A stretch of 64,000 nt of DNA from Gammaproteobacteria bacterium. GTDB lineage: Bacteria > Pseudomonadota > Gammaproteobacteria > Pseudomonadales > Azotimanducaceae. The notes beneath the pieces are model-generated. The model saw nothing but the letters and a program-made list of their open reading frames with translations. It was not told where the DNA came from and did no database searches. This document shows positions 52,101-59,946 of this stretch, piece after piece; the stretch's first letter is position 1; each line of letters begins with the position of its first letter. Location of the stretch: NCBI GenBank assembly GCA_009839505.1, contig VXPO01000155.1, forward strand, positions 1-64,000, written 5' to 3'. The position numbers were made by a program, and so were the translations under genes.

Positions 52101-52432
52101 CCCGCGGAAACGGACGACTTCTGGACGATTTCCGAGGCGTCGATTATCCCGGCCTCCCGAGACACCTCGGCGGTGATGATTTGCAGTGGCGCGACGCTTG
52201 AGTACGTGTCGCGCTTCAGTCGCGAGCCGGTGACGACGACCTCCTCGATCTCGCCGGTATCGGCCTCAACGACCGTCGGTTGTTCCTCTTCCTCCCCCTC
52301 GTCTTCTTCCTGCGCCAGTGCCGACGGGGTAACCGCAAGGCACAACGCCGCGACCAACGCAGGGAAGCCAAGGACACCATCCCGGAACGTTCGTCGAGCC
52401 GGGATCAAAAGCAGGGACAGGATGGTTCGCAT
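49124..52432 (-). CDS. TonB-dependent outer-membrane receptor
   Basis: The 1102-residue receptor has a signal peptide ending PSALAQ, an acidic EEDEGEEEEQ stretch, a TonB-box-like IEEVVVTGSR, and a plug domain (GTQTANLRGLGSARTLLLVN and INGRR-type). The long C-terminal part has many alternating hydrophobic strands expected for a 22-strand barrel. It ends ...SAFVRLFQGE rather than in a terminal aromatic residue. The substrate is not evident; VDEGEGTVRV-like repeats are absent. The neighbouring S9 peptidase suggests peptide-related uptake. The divergent ABC exporter gene starts 195 bp away. Confidence 0.94.
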   Translation of the reverse strand: MRTILSLLLIPARRTFRDGVLGFPALVAALCLAVTPSALAQEEDEGEEEEQPTVVEADTGEIEEVVVTGSRLKRDTYSSVAPLQIITAEVSREAGIIDASEIVQKSSVSAGAQIDVTFSGFVLDDGPGTQTANLRGLGSARTLLLVNGRRLAPAGVEGAPSSPDLSLIPGSLVQQYDLLLDGASSIYGSDAIAGVANIILRKDFDGLEIETLPRRPKYNGGDNDVLSVIWGKNFDRGFIGVGSEYYKREPVTYADRPWTAGCSKHIEVDEGGTVRVGSDLSYERPPYNMDMRGCGSIFPLYARVVVPLRGSVYYTPGYSNGGWPDFSESETYGFAIDGNGDGEPDVNYRDFSVNGERDYAELFGEAKSLNVLAFGEYTFDTEMNLTPFFELGYVEHEYANIGDEAGLFPDVPANNPFNLCNPAAVGGVDCGLANNDLLNNPHYIPQFVNRWGLPPQVFGFLFRPNGIGPEETTPLVTVRGDRADVFRYLEQYRYVVGINGDLPMLNVGSLSDWSFELAYVHMRSDGTVRRPGIREDRLDFALGRYSEANIPCLNDTETEMAFDTAPGCVPINMFARSLFVLPTGDFGTQAERDYVFDDRDFATEYRQTIVTYYMTGTLFELPAGAVAAGIGAEYRDDQITSVPDHVARDGLFFGFFSDGGAKGQKDIKEVFGEIELPILADQFLATELTMNLSARWTKDQYGGSAWTGSAKLAYRPIDSLLIRATGGTSFRAPNLRELFLQDQTGFLAVTDPCLIPESALDDITEEYNPALDEREPHLLENCRANGVDPTVAHNNGFNRYSVEVAAGGALDLKEETSESITAGFAWEQPFTTAFDLTIGANYYQIEIDNTIIEPSAGFIVFNCYYSETGTSPFCPRITRGEVEADGTGPFITYLDRGFINRDNETARGVDFNVAFDTTFTAFDRPFELGVDVNAHRVIERSTLFVDDEGIPDFNTFQREWYFAEYRGSATARLDYDRWRFSWTTRFVSPNEQDPRFVDAFSDITDSQDTGWISELCLGPPDDLYCSDVGDTPSYQVHSASVRYGADTWGVRVGASNIFNEGPPLVDEDEYATTIKNAPIGAGYDFDGRTWFMSAFVRLFQGE

Positions 52433-52627
52433 GGTTGTACCTGTCTGTTAGGAAATGGTGGCGGGATGTTACACCAAAGTCCGTGGGGAATCCGCAACTC
52501 CAGGGGCTATTCGGAGCCGCTCGGGAACCGCCGTATGGCATACTTCGCGGTGGCCTCAGCGGGGCCCTTGTCAACCGTTCAAACGACCGTGGCGAAGGCG
52601 GTCGTGCAGAGGATCCGAAGGTAGCCC

Positions 52628-53452
52628 ATGGCAGCGACTGCGCCGGCGCCGACGCAGCCCGAATCCCAGTTCACGCTCGCCCTCTTCGACCTCGTCGAAG
52701 GTGCCCGCGCATCGCATCTCTGGGGCCGACTCGGCTGGCAGGACATCCGCCGACACTACCGGCGTTCCATTCTCGGACCGTTCTGGATCACCATCAGCAT
52801 GGGCGTGCTCGTCGCCGTGCTGGGGACGCTCTACGGCGGCCTGTTCCAGGTCGACATGGCGGTCTACGTCCCCTATCTCACGCTCGGCTGGGTCGTCTGG
52901 ACCCTGGTCAGCGGTTTCATCACCGATGGCTGCGCAGCGTTCGTCAGCGCCAGCAGCATCATTCAGCAGGCCCGCCTGCCGCTGTCCGTGCACGTCTACC
53001 GGGAGATCTGGCGGAACCTGATCACGTTCCTGCACAACGCCGTCATCTTCGTCGCGGTGGCGATGTTGTTCACGATCTGGCCCGGGTGGGTCGGGTTGCT
53101 GGCGATACCCGGGCTGTTGCTGGTCTGCCTCAACGGCGTCTGCGTAGGGATCGTCCTGGGCATCTTCGCGACCCGCTTCCGCGATGTCCCGCCGATCATC
53201 GCCAGCGTAGTGCGCATCGCGTTCTTCGTGACCCCCATCATCTGGATGCCGGAACTGCTCCCCGAGCGCGCGCTGGTGCCGCTGGCATTCAACCCGTTCT
53301 ACCACGTGCTCGAGGTGGTTCGGGCGCCCCTTCTCGGCGAGGTGCCCAGCGCGACTTCCTGGCTCGCGATGATCGGCTTCACCTTGGTCGGTGCGTTGGT
53401 GATGCTGGGCATGTACGTGCGATTCCGCTGGCGGATCGCGTACTGGCTATGA
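52628..53452 (+). CDS. ABC-2 type export permease (Wzm-like)
   Basis: This 274-residue inner-membrane permease has about six segments: FWITISMGVLVAVLGTLYGG, YVPYLTLGWVVWTLVSGFIT, NLITFLHNAVIFVAVAMLFT, LLVCLNGVCVGIVLGIFATR, and WLAMIGFTLVGALVMLGMYV. The layout RRHYRRSILGPFWITIS and QARLPLSVHVYREIWRNLI is typical of polysaccharide/O-antigen or teichoic acid exporters. It overlaps the ATPase gene by four bases (ATGA). Confidence 0.92.
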   Translation: MAATAPAPTQPESQFTLALFDLVEGARASHLWGRLGWQDIRRHYRRSILGPFWITISMGVLVAVLGTLYGGLFQVDMAVYVPYLTLGWVVWTLVSGFITDGCAAFVSASSIIQQARLPLSVHVYREIWRNLITFLHNAVIFVAVAMLFTIWPGWVGLLAIPGLLLVCLNGVCVGIVLGIFATRFRDVPPIIASVVRIAFFVTPIIWMPELLPERALVPLAFNPFYHVLEVVRAPLLGEVPSATSWLAMIGFTLVGALVMLGMYVRFRWRIAYWL

Positions 53453-54192
53453 AAGTCCAACCCAGCCTCCGGGTCGACTCGGTCACGGTCGACTTCCCGA
53501 TCTACAACGCCAACATGCGTTCCATCAAGAACCAGTTCATCTACCACGGCACCGGCGGGCGTGTGGGCCGCGATGCCGCCAACCGCCTCTCCGTCCGCGC
53601 CCTGGATGACGTGTCGCTCAACTTCGACCACGGTGACCGTGTCGGCATCCTCGGTCACAACGGTGCCGGCAAGACGACGCTGCTGCGGGTCATGGCCGGT
53701 GTCTACGAACCGGTACGCGGACATGTCTGGCGCCAAGGCCGGCTGGCGTCCCTGCTGAACGTGTCGCTCGGCATAGACAGCGAGTCGACCGGCTACGAGA
53801 ACATCGTGTCCCGGGGCCTGCTGCTCGGCCTGTCCCCCACCGAGGTCGAAGAGCGCACCGCCGAGATCGCGGAGTTCACCGAACTCGGCGACTACCTGGC
53901 AATGCCCGCGCACACCTACTCGTCGGGCATGCGGCTTCGGCTCGGCTTCGCCGTGTGCACCTGCTTCGACCCGGAAATCCTGCTCATGGACGAGTGGCTG
54001 GGCGTGGGCGACCGGAACTTCGTCGAGAAAGCACGGCGGCGTGTGGACGAGTTCGTGGAACGTGCGGGGATTCTCGTGCTCGCGTCGCAGAACACGGCGT
54101 TGCTGAAGCGCGTCTGCGAGAAGGGCGTCCTGCTCGAAGGCGGCAAGGTCAAGGCAACGGGGCCCATCGACGAGGTGGTGGACCGCTACTAG
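53449..54192 (+). CDS. ABC export ATPase (Wzt-like)
   Basis: This 247-residue ATPase partners the upstream permease. Walker A GHNGAGKTTLL lies near residues 70-80, with HTYSSGMRLRLGFAVCTCF (signature), EILLMDEWLGVGD (Walker B) and the N-terminal FPIYNANMRSIKNQFI. These features match the polysaccharide-export subfamily, but no C-terminal carbohydrate-binding extension is present. No glycosyltransferase or polymerase genes are in the window, so the exported glycan or lipid is not identified. Confidence 0.92.
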   Translation: MKVQPSLRVDSVTVDFPIYNANMRSIKNQFIYHGTGGRVGRDAANRLSVRALDDVSLNFDHGDRVGILGHNGAGKTTLLRVMAGVYEPVRGHVWRQGRLASLLNVSLGIDSESTGYENIVSRGLLLGLSPTEVEERTAEIAEFTELGDYLAMPAHTYSSGMRLRLGFAVCTCFDPEILLMDEWLGVGDRNFVEKARRRVDEFVERAGILVLASQNTALLKRVCEKGVLLEGGKVKATGPIDEVVDRY

Positions 54193-54254
54193 GTCCGCGA
54201 TCCATGGCTCCCTAACAATCTCGCCACCGATCCGGCGCGGCGTTGCTTGGGATT

Positions 54255-54331
54255 TGGCTCCGCCTGCTGGGCTCGAACCAGCGACCCGCTGATTAACAGT
54301 CAGCTGCTCTACCAAACTGAGCTAAGGCGGA
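54255..54331 (-). tRNA. tRNA-Asn (GTT)
   Basis: On the minus strand the sequence forms a complete cloverleaf: acceptor TCCGCCT/AGGCGGA, a D-arm GCTC-AGTTTGGTA-GAGC, an anticodon loop CTGTTAA with anticodon GTT, and a T-arm GCTGG-TTCGAGC-CCAGC. Discriminator G and an encoded CCA (54257-54255) close the gene. Confidence 0.96.
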
Positions 54332-54404
54332 ACGGGGCGCGTAGTTTACCCGCTCGTCTCCGTTCGGCAAGGCCGAGCGCGTCCGGCATGGCCGCCTTGC
54401 TCGT

Positions 54405-56111
54405 TCACGTTCGCGCCAAGGGCCCTCGCAGCAGCGTTCCAGGCGTGGCCCCCGTCGGCTCGTTGCCACGTAGCAGGATCTCCCCGTTGACCACCGTCGC
54501 GAGTATGCCGTGCGCCGTCTGCATGAACCGCTTGGCACCGGCGGGCAGGTCATGGACGATCTCGGGCATGTCGGGGGCGATGGTGTCGGGATCGAACACG
54601 GTGATGTCGGCGGCCATGCCCAGGCGGAGCAGCCCGCGGTCGTGAAGTCCCCACCGTCGCGCCGGCTCGAAGGTCACCTGGCGCACGGCCTCCTCCACGG
54701 TCAGGGCCTGCTTCTCGCGTACCCACTGGCTGAACACGTTGGTCTGCAGCGAACTGTCCATGATCTGCGAGACGTGGGCGCCCGAGTCCGAAAACGTCAC
54801 CACCGAATGGGGGTGCTTCATCATCGCCAGCACGTCGTCGTCGTTCTCGTTGTTGATGGGCATTCGGAACAACGTCTTGAAGTCCTCCTCGAGCGCAAGG
54901 TCGATGAGCAGTTCGGCTGGCTTGACACCTTGCTTCGCCGCCAACTCCGCAACGCTCAGGTCGTGGCCGTCGGTGCCGCGCATGACGAACAGCCAGTTCC
55001 AGTCCGGCGGGTTGACGGTCAGACCACGCGCCGCATGACGTTCGCTCGGGCGGCTGGCGACCTCGACTAGGCGCGCCTTGATGGCCGGGTCGGCGAGCTT
55101 CGCTTTCTGCTCCTCGAGAGGCAGGCGGCGGACATCCCGCCAAGCGTCCCACGAGTCGAACGGCAGATGCGACTCGAAGGTGTAGATCACGTTCAACGAA
55201 CGCGAATGCACCTGGGCGAACATGCGTCCTCCGGAGGCGGCGACGTCGTCGAGCAAGGCGAAGTAGCTCTGCCAGACCTCCGGCGCCCGGCGGTTCGCGA
55301 ACATGCCCCAGGTGACCGGCACACCGGACTCGATGGCCAGCGACTTGAGGCGCTGCTGGTAGTCGTGCATGCGCTCGGGATCGCGCCCAGCGGCTTCGCC
55401 GGCGATCTCGAACATGCCCGCGCCGGTCCGACCCATGGCATTGACGATGGCGCGCACCTCCTGCCAGTTCGCCATGCGGCTCGCCACCGGCTTGTGATCA
55501 GACGTCTGATGGTTCGGCGAGCGCGACGTGGTGAACCCGATGGCCCCGGCGCGGACGGCTTCCTCGACGAGCTCCGCCATCCGCGCGACGTCGTCCTCGG
55601 TCGCTTCCTCCTCGAACGCGCGCGGCCCCATGACATATGTCCTGAGCGCCGAGTGGCCCACGTAGCCGGCGTAGTTGATGCCCTTGGGCAGCCCGTCCAG
55701 GACGTCGAGATACTCCGGGTACGACTCCCACTGCCAGTCGATACCGGCAAGCATCGCCTCGCGGGCGATGTCTTCGGCCCGTTCCAGGTTGCGGAACACG
55801 AGATCCGCTTCGCTCTCCCGGCACGGTGCCAGGGTGAAGCCGCAGTTCCCCATGACCACGCTGGTGACGCCGTGATAGCAGGAGCAGGAACCGAGCGGAT
55901 CCCAGAACACCTGGGCGTCCATGTGCGTATGCCCATCGACGAAGCCCGGCGCGACCACGTGGCCTTCGGCGTCGACGATCTGCCGAGCATGGCCGGCACG
56001 CGGTCCGATGTAGGCGATCCGACCGTCCGATACCCCCACGTCAGCGACATACCCCGACGCACCGGAGCCATCGACCACCGTGCCGTTCTTCACCACCAAG
56101 TCGTATGCCAT
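54405..56111 (-). CDS. N-acyl-D-amino-acid deacylase-like amidohydrolase
   Basis: This 568-residue amidohydrolase-superfamily protein starts with YDLVVKNGTVVDGSGASGYV and has VAPGFVDGHTHMDAQVFWDP with the HxH metal pair. MGNCGFTLAP follows, then FSDSGAHVSQI with the late His/Asp positions, and ends with the composite-domain strand VNGEILLRGNEP. It resembles D-aminoacylases and related hydrolases. A strong GGAGGGG ribosome site precedes the ATG. It is divergent from the DUF1015 gene at 56258. Confidence 0.92.
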   Translation of the reverse strand: MAYDLVVKNGTVVDGSGASGYVADVGVSDGRIAYIGPRAGHARQIVDAEGHVVAPGFVDGHTHMDAQVFWDPLGSCSCYHGVTSVVMGNCGFTLAPCRESEADLVFRNLERAEDIAREAMLAGIDWQWESYPEYLDVLDGLPKGINYAGYVGHSALRTYVMGPRAFEEEATEDDVARMAELVEEAVRAGAIGFTTSRSPNHQTSDHKPVASRMANWQEVRAIVNAMGRTGAGMFEIAGEAAGRDPERMHDYQQRLKSLAIESGVPVTWGMFANRRAPEVWQSYFALLDDVAASGGRMFAQVHSRSLNVIYTFESHLPFDSWDAWRDVRRLPLEEQKAKLADPAIKARLVEVASRPSERHAARGLTVNPPDWNWLFVMRGTDGHDLSVAELAAKQGVKPAELLIDLALEEDFKTLFRMPINNENDDDVLAMMKHPHSVVTFSDSGAHVSQIMDSSLQTNVFSQWVREKQALTVEEAVRQVTFEPARRWGLHDRGLLRLGMAADITVFDPDTIAPDMPEIVHDLPAGAKRFMQTAHGILATVVNGEILLRGNEPTGATPGTLLRGPLART

Positions 56112-56257
56112 GTCCCCTCCGACAGAGCTCGAGCGATCTACGATACACGAAGGTCCAAAGCAACCGGGCAGAGGGTGCGGGCGACAGGCGCTCCGATCTC
56201 GGCCGTGTGCACACCGAAAGCCCTGTGCTACGGTCGCTGCGGATAGCGGGGACGACC

Positions 56258-57553
56258 ATGAGACGACACTATCCCGAGATCGCCCTTCACGTACCGACGC
56301 TGCTGCTGCCGCGCGACGACGTTCCCCTCGCATCGTGGTCCGTCATCGCGTGCGATCAGTACACGTCTCAACCGGAGTATTGGGAGGAGACGCGCAGACT
56401 CGTGGGAGACAATCCGTCGACGCTCGACCTGGTGCTCCCGGAAGCGCAGCTGGCCAAGGAAGATCTGGACGCCGTGATCGCCGGCATCAACGGGAACATG
56501 TCGAGTTACCTTCAGCAAGGCGTGTTGGCCGAGCAGCCACCTGGACTCATGCTGGTCGAGCGCGACGTGGGGCGATCGTCACCACGCCGAGGGCTCGTCG
56601 CAGCCCTCGACCTGGAGCACTTCGACTACTCCGAGGGAGCACGGGAGCTGATTCGCAGCACCGAGGGCACGGACCCGACGCGTCTGCCCGTGCGCATGGC
56701 GGTACGCCGTCATGCCGTCCTCGAGACGCCTCACATTCTCGTCTTGATCGACGACCCGGAATGCACCGTGATCGACCCATTGTTCGAGCGAGGCTTGTCG
56801 CCGGTCTACGACTTCGAGCTGATGCAAGGCGGCGGCCGGGTACGTGGCTGGCACATCGGCGACGGCGAGCTGATCGACGCCATCTCCGTCTGCCTTGAGC
56901 GTTTGCGGCGAGGCGAACCGCCCATGCTCTATGCCATGGGCGACGGCAATCACTCCTTCGCCGCCGCCCGAGCGGTCTGGGACGAGCTCAAGGCGTCCGG
57001 CGCAGCGACGGACCACCCAGCCCGTTTCGCCCTCGTGGAGTTGGTCAATATCCACGATCCCGCGTTGGAGTTCGCGCCCATTCACCGTCTCGTAGACGGC
57101 GTCGAGCCCGACGTACTGTTCGCGGCCATGGCGGCACACTTCGAAGAATCGGGCTTCAGCCGTGAGTCCTTCGACGAAGCCGAAGCCTGGCGACAGGCGT
57201 GCCAAGACTCCGAATCAACAGGCCACACCATTCCCTACCTGTCCGCGACCGAAACCGGGGTCGTGCGCATCGCAAGACCCGGTGCCCGCCTCGAGACCGC
57301 ATCGCTGCACGGCTTTCTAGATCCGTTCCTGGATCACCACGACGCCGCCGGCGTCGACTACATCCACGGCGACGACGTGCTGGCAAACCTCGCCAACGCC
57401 GAAGACAGAGTCGGCTTCCTGCTGCCGGTCATGGACAAGCACGACCTATTCCGCGCCGTCGTCGAGGAAGGCGCAACGCCGCGCAAGACGTTCTCCCTCG
57501 GCGAAGCCGATGAGAAGCGCTTCTACCTGGAGTGCCGCCGGATCCGCCCGTAG
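56258..57553 (+). CDS. DUF1015 family protein
   Basis: The 431-residue protein matches the DUF1015 family of unknown function. It contains HVPTLLLPRDDVPLASW and VIACDQYTSQPEYWEE near the N terminus and the family motif MGDGNHSFAAARAVWDELK near 227, later LLPVMDKHDLFRAVVEEGAT. No signal peptide. Its stop codon TAG lies within GTAGGGGCGACC, a copy of the dispersed repeat described for 8272 and 58073. The function cannot be inferred. Confidence 0.88.
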   Translation: MRRHYPEIALHVPTLLLPRDDVPLASWSVIACDQYTSQPEYWEETRRLVGDNPSTLDLVLPEAQLAKEDLDAVIAGINGNMSSYLQQGVLAEQPPGLMLVERDVGRSSPRRGLVAALDLEHFDYSEGARELIRSTEGTDPTRLPVRMAVRRHAVLETPHILVLIDDPECTVIDPLFERGLSPVYDFELMQGGGRVRGWHIGDGELIDAISVCLERLRRGEPPMLYAMGDGNHSFAAARAVWDELKASGAATDHPARFALVELVNIHDPALEFAPIHRLVDGVEPDVLFAAMAAHFEESGFSRESFDEAEAWRQACQDSESTGHTIPYLSATETGVVRIARPGARLETASLHGFLDPFLDHHDAAGVDYIHGDDVLANLANAEDRVGFLLPVMDKHDLFRAVVEEGATPRKTFSLGEADEKRFYLECRRIRP

Positions 57554-57762
57554 GGGCGACCCTCATGAGCGTTAGCTTGCCGCGAGCCAACGCGCCAGTG
57601 CTGATCTCGTCGCGCGGTTCGCCTCGGCCTACGGCCGCCCCGCACTTCCGCCGGGTCGATCAACCCGATCCACCGCCAGCCCTTCGCCAGCAGCCGCGTG
57701 TGCGGGGCGGCCACCTCGCGGGCGCGGTCGGCGTCCGTATAGCGCAACCGACTCTTCGAGGC

Positions 57763-57901
57763 GTTTGAAACGGGCGATGTTCGGTCGGGTTGTCCACGCT
57801 TTGTCCACGGGGGCCGCTCCTCAAGCAAACAAGGCAACGGTGGGCAAAGGGTGGGCAACCCGACGCACGGGCCCCCGAGTTTGAACCGGGCGATGTTCGG
57901 T
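57763..57901. repeat. Direct repeats flanking an imperfect inverted repeat
   Basis: A 23-bp sequence beginning GTTTGAAACGGGCGATGTTC occurs at 57763-57785 and again at 57879-57901 with one substitution. Between them TCGGGTTGTCCACG-CTTTGTCCACG (57784-57809) and GGTGGGCAAAG-GGTGGGCAACCCGA (about 57838-57862) are near-perfect inverted complements. The arrangement is that of an excised or degenerate mobile element or attachment-like site. Confidence 0.7.
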
Positions 57902-57970
57902 GTGGTGGCCTTGGCCTCGTGGCCGCGGGCTGTCCGTCTGGGGTCAGCGCTGTGCCATTGAGCAAGCGGG

Positions 57971-58013
57971 AGGGTCAGTTTTGGTTTCGCCAAGGGTCAG
58001 TTTCTGATTTCGC
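57971..58013. mobile_element. Possible insertion-sequence end (AGGGTCAGTTT repeats)
   Basis: AGGGTCAGTTTTGGTTTCGCC at 57971 and AGGGTCAGTTTCTGATTTCG at 57993 are tandem near-copies. Repeated GGGTCAGTTT-like motifs are common at the ends of IS21-family elements. No transposase gene or opposite end was found, so this is at best a relic. Confidence 0.4.
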
Positions 58014-58072
58014 CTGACGCGCAGACAACACGCGGATATCCATCGCCACCTACGACGGGAAGTTAACGCTTA

Positions 58073-58101
58073 TGGGGGCGACCCTTGTGGTCGCCCTTCT
58101 T
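58073..58101. repeat. GGGGGCGACCC...GTGGTCGCCC palindromic repeat
   Basis: GGGGGCGACCCTTGTGGTCG followed by CCC can fold with a GGGCGACC/GGTCGCCC stem. It is the clearest full copy of the dispersed repeat also seen at 8272, 34612 and 57551. Confidence 0.65.
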
Positions 58102-58173
58102 AACACCCTCACAGTCCCCTCGCGCGCCACACAACACCCTGCGTTCCAACGCAGGCGGGGACAAGCCCCGTCG

Positions 58174-58719
58174 CTACGGGCGTTCGTAGACGCGAACCGT
58201 GCGGATGTCCTGGCCCGCGGTCTCGATGCTGATCGCCACCCGCAGCCGGCCTCCGTTCAGGGTCAGCTCTTCCTTGCCCTGGGTGCGGCCCCGCTTGGAG
58301 CGGATCACGAGTACGCCGTCGGCCCATCCCGCACGAACCGTCCACAGGTCCCGCGTGCGTTCACCCCAAGTGATGTCCCGGTAGACCACTCCGTCGTAGC
58401 GGATGCCCATGGACTTTTCGTCCTGTTCGACCACGAAACTGGTGGCCGTCAAGAACGGAAAGTCCTGCACCGCGAACGCCGCCGAGGCGGCCGCGTCCGA
58501 TTGCCGACCACGAACGACGTCGCGGTCCTCCCGGCGACGGATGGCGTCGACATCCGGAGGCGGGTCGCTCGCTTCGACGTCGAGAATCCACTCGCCGGTG
58601 AGATCGAAGCTCCGCGGGACGTCTGTGTCCAGAGACGTGCAGGCCGCTAGCGCTGGAAACAACAACACGGCGAGAACGGCGCAGGTGAAGCACGACCGCA
58701 AGGGCCCAAGACGGCGCAT
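58174..58719 (-). CDS. Hypothetical lipoprotein
   Basis: The 181-residue protein begins MRRLGPLRSCFTCAVLAVLL and ends its signal with PALAAC, a lipobox with Cys near residue 26. The mature protein has a beta-rich sequence (FDLTGEWILDVEASDP, SFVVEQDEKSMGIRYDGVVY, VLVIRSKRGRTQGKEELTLN) of an uncharacterised type, somewhat like lipocalin-sized envelope lipoproteins. No catalytic motif is visible. The ATG lies 22 codons inside a longer open frame; the signal peptide supports this start. Confidence 0.78.
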   Translation of the reverse strand: MRRLGPLRSCFTCAVLAVLLFPALAACTSLDTDVPRSFDLTGEWILDVEASDPPPDVDAIRRREDRDVVRGRQSDAAASAAFAVQDFPFLTATSFVVEQDEKSMGIRYDGVVYRDITWGERTRDLWTVRAGWADGVLVIRSKRGRTQGKEELTLNGGRLRVAISIETAGQDIRTVRVYERP

Positions 58720-58793
58720 CGGTGACCCCGACAAGGAATTCACGCACAATCCTACTGCTCCGCATGTGCGGCAGAAAGTACGCAAGAGGGTCC

Positions 58794-59942
58794 ATGCACT
58801 ACGAGGTGATATCAGCCGATTGCCACATCGACCTGCCGTGGTTGCCTGAGGACCTGTTCACGAGCCGCGCGGGGGCGGGGCTGCAGGACCGCATGCCCTA
58901 CGTCGACGCGTCGGGCAAGGACCGCTACTGGGTCAGCCGCAACGGGTCCCGGTTCGGGTTGCAGAACGGCATGGGATCGGCTGGCCGGCGCTATGTTCCC
59001 GGACAGATCCACCGCTCCGACCGCATGGCCGAACAGGGCCTGTACAGCGACGGCGCCCGCGGCATCCGCCGCCTCACGGAACCGGATCTGCGGATCCTCG
59101 ACCAGGATCGGGACGGCGTCCAAGCGGAAGTGCTTTATGGAATCCTCGGTGCCGCCATGCGCCTGGGAGACGACGAGGCGGCGGCCGAAATGATGCGCAT
59201 CTACAACGCCTGGCTCGCCGACTTCTGCAGCGTCCACCCTGCCCGCTTCGCCGGTCTCGCCAACATTCCGAGCCACGATGTCGACGCCGCCGTCCGCGAG
59301 GTTGAACGGGTTGCAGAGCGCGGCGTACTGCGCGGCATCGAAGTGGCGAACACCCATGAGATGGCGCCGCTGTTCGACCCATCCTGGGAACCGCTGTGGG
59401 CCGCGGCCGAGCAAGCCGGCCTGCCCGTCCATTTCCACACCATCGGTCCGCGAATGGACTACGACTTCGCCGCCCTTGCTCCGCTGCAGAGCCGCCAGGC
59501 GTTCGCCGTGCACATCACCGGCTTCCAGCTCCCCATGGCCAAGATCGTCATGGAGGTGATCTACGGCGGCGTTCTGGAAGCTCACCCGAAGCTGAAACTG
59601 GTCATCGGCGAGAGCGGCATCGGCTGGATCCCCTACATCCTCGAGCACATGGATCTCGAATGGGAGGATCAGTTCAAGGATCTGACGCTGACCATGAAGC
59701 CGTCGGAATACTGGCGCCGACAGTGCTTCGCCACCTACCAGAGCGACCCGATCGGCATCCGACTACTCGACATCCTCGGCGAGGACAACGTCATGTGGGG
59801 CAGCGACTTCCCCCATCCCGACGGCGTCTGGCCCGACTCCCAGGAATTCATCGCGCGCGAACTCGGCTGCGTCGACGCGGCGACCCGCCACAAGATCGTG
59901 TGCGGCAACGCCGCGCGCCTGTACGGCTTCGCGAGCGCTTAG
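58794..59942 (+). CDS. Amidohydrolase-2 family protein
   Basis: This 382-residue metal-dependent hydrolase/decarboxylase has EVISADCHIDLP at the N terminus (DxHxD variant, typical of amidohydrolase_2), GLPVHFHTIGPRMDYD, HITGFQLPMAK, LVIGESGIGWIPYILEHMD and MWGSDFPHPDGVWPD with the C-terminal Asp. Relatives include ACMSD-like and gamma-resorcylate-type decarboxylases. AAGAGGG precedes the ATG of MHYEV, and upstream start codons are rejected. It converges on putA. Confidence 0.9.
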   Translation: MHYEVISADCHIDLPWLPEDLFTSRAGAGLQDRMPYVDASGKDRYWVSRNGSRFGLQNGMGSAGRRYVPGQIHRSDRMAEQGLYSDGARGIRRLTEPDLRILDQDRDGVQAEVLYGILGAAMRLGDDEAAAEMMRIYNAWLADFCSVHPARFAGLANIPSHDVDAAVREVERVAERGVLRGIEVANTHEMAPLFDPSWEPLWAAAEQAGLPVHFHTIGPRMDYDFAALAPLQSRQAFAVHITGFQLPMAKIVMEVIYGGVLEAHPKLKLVIGESGIGWIPYILEHMDLEWEDQFKDLTLTMKPSEYWRRQCFATYQSDPIGIRLLDILGEDNVMWGSDFPHPDGVWPDSQEFIARELGCVDAATRHKIVCGNAARLYGFASA

Positions 59943-59946
59943 GAAG

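Larger units (their letters stand above)
57554..58173. other. 620-bp repeat-rich scar without supported genes
   Basis: No convincing gene is seen. It contains the direct-repeat block at 57763-57901, a large imperfect inverted repeat inside it (57784-57862), two AGGGTCAGTTT-type repeats at 57971-58013, a GTAGGGGCGACC-type repeat at 58073-58101 and a GGGGACAAGCCCCG palindrome near 58157-58170. A minus-strand open frame across 57523-57993 has skewed composition and no recognisable family. The whole looks like accumulated mobile-element remnants. Confidence 0.65.

Noticed and set aside
52435..53448. Upstream in-frame extension of the ABC ATPase
   Set aside because: It overlaps the permease in another frame, and the ATGA overlap at 53449 with conserved N-terminal motifs fixes the start.
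52628..54192. O-antigen or capsule biosynthesis locus
   Set aside because: Only the exporter pair is present; no glycosyltransferase, polymerase or nucleotide-sugar genes are adjacent.
57523..57993. 156-codon open frame on the minus strand in the repeat-rich gap
   Set aside because: Arg/Pro-rich composition, no family features, overlaps the end of the DUF1015 gene and the repeat block.
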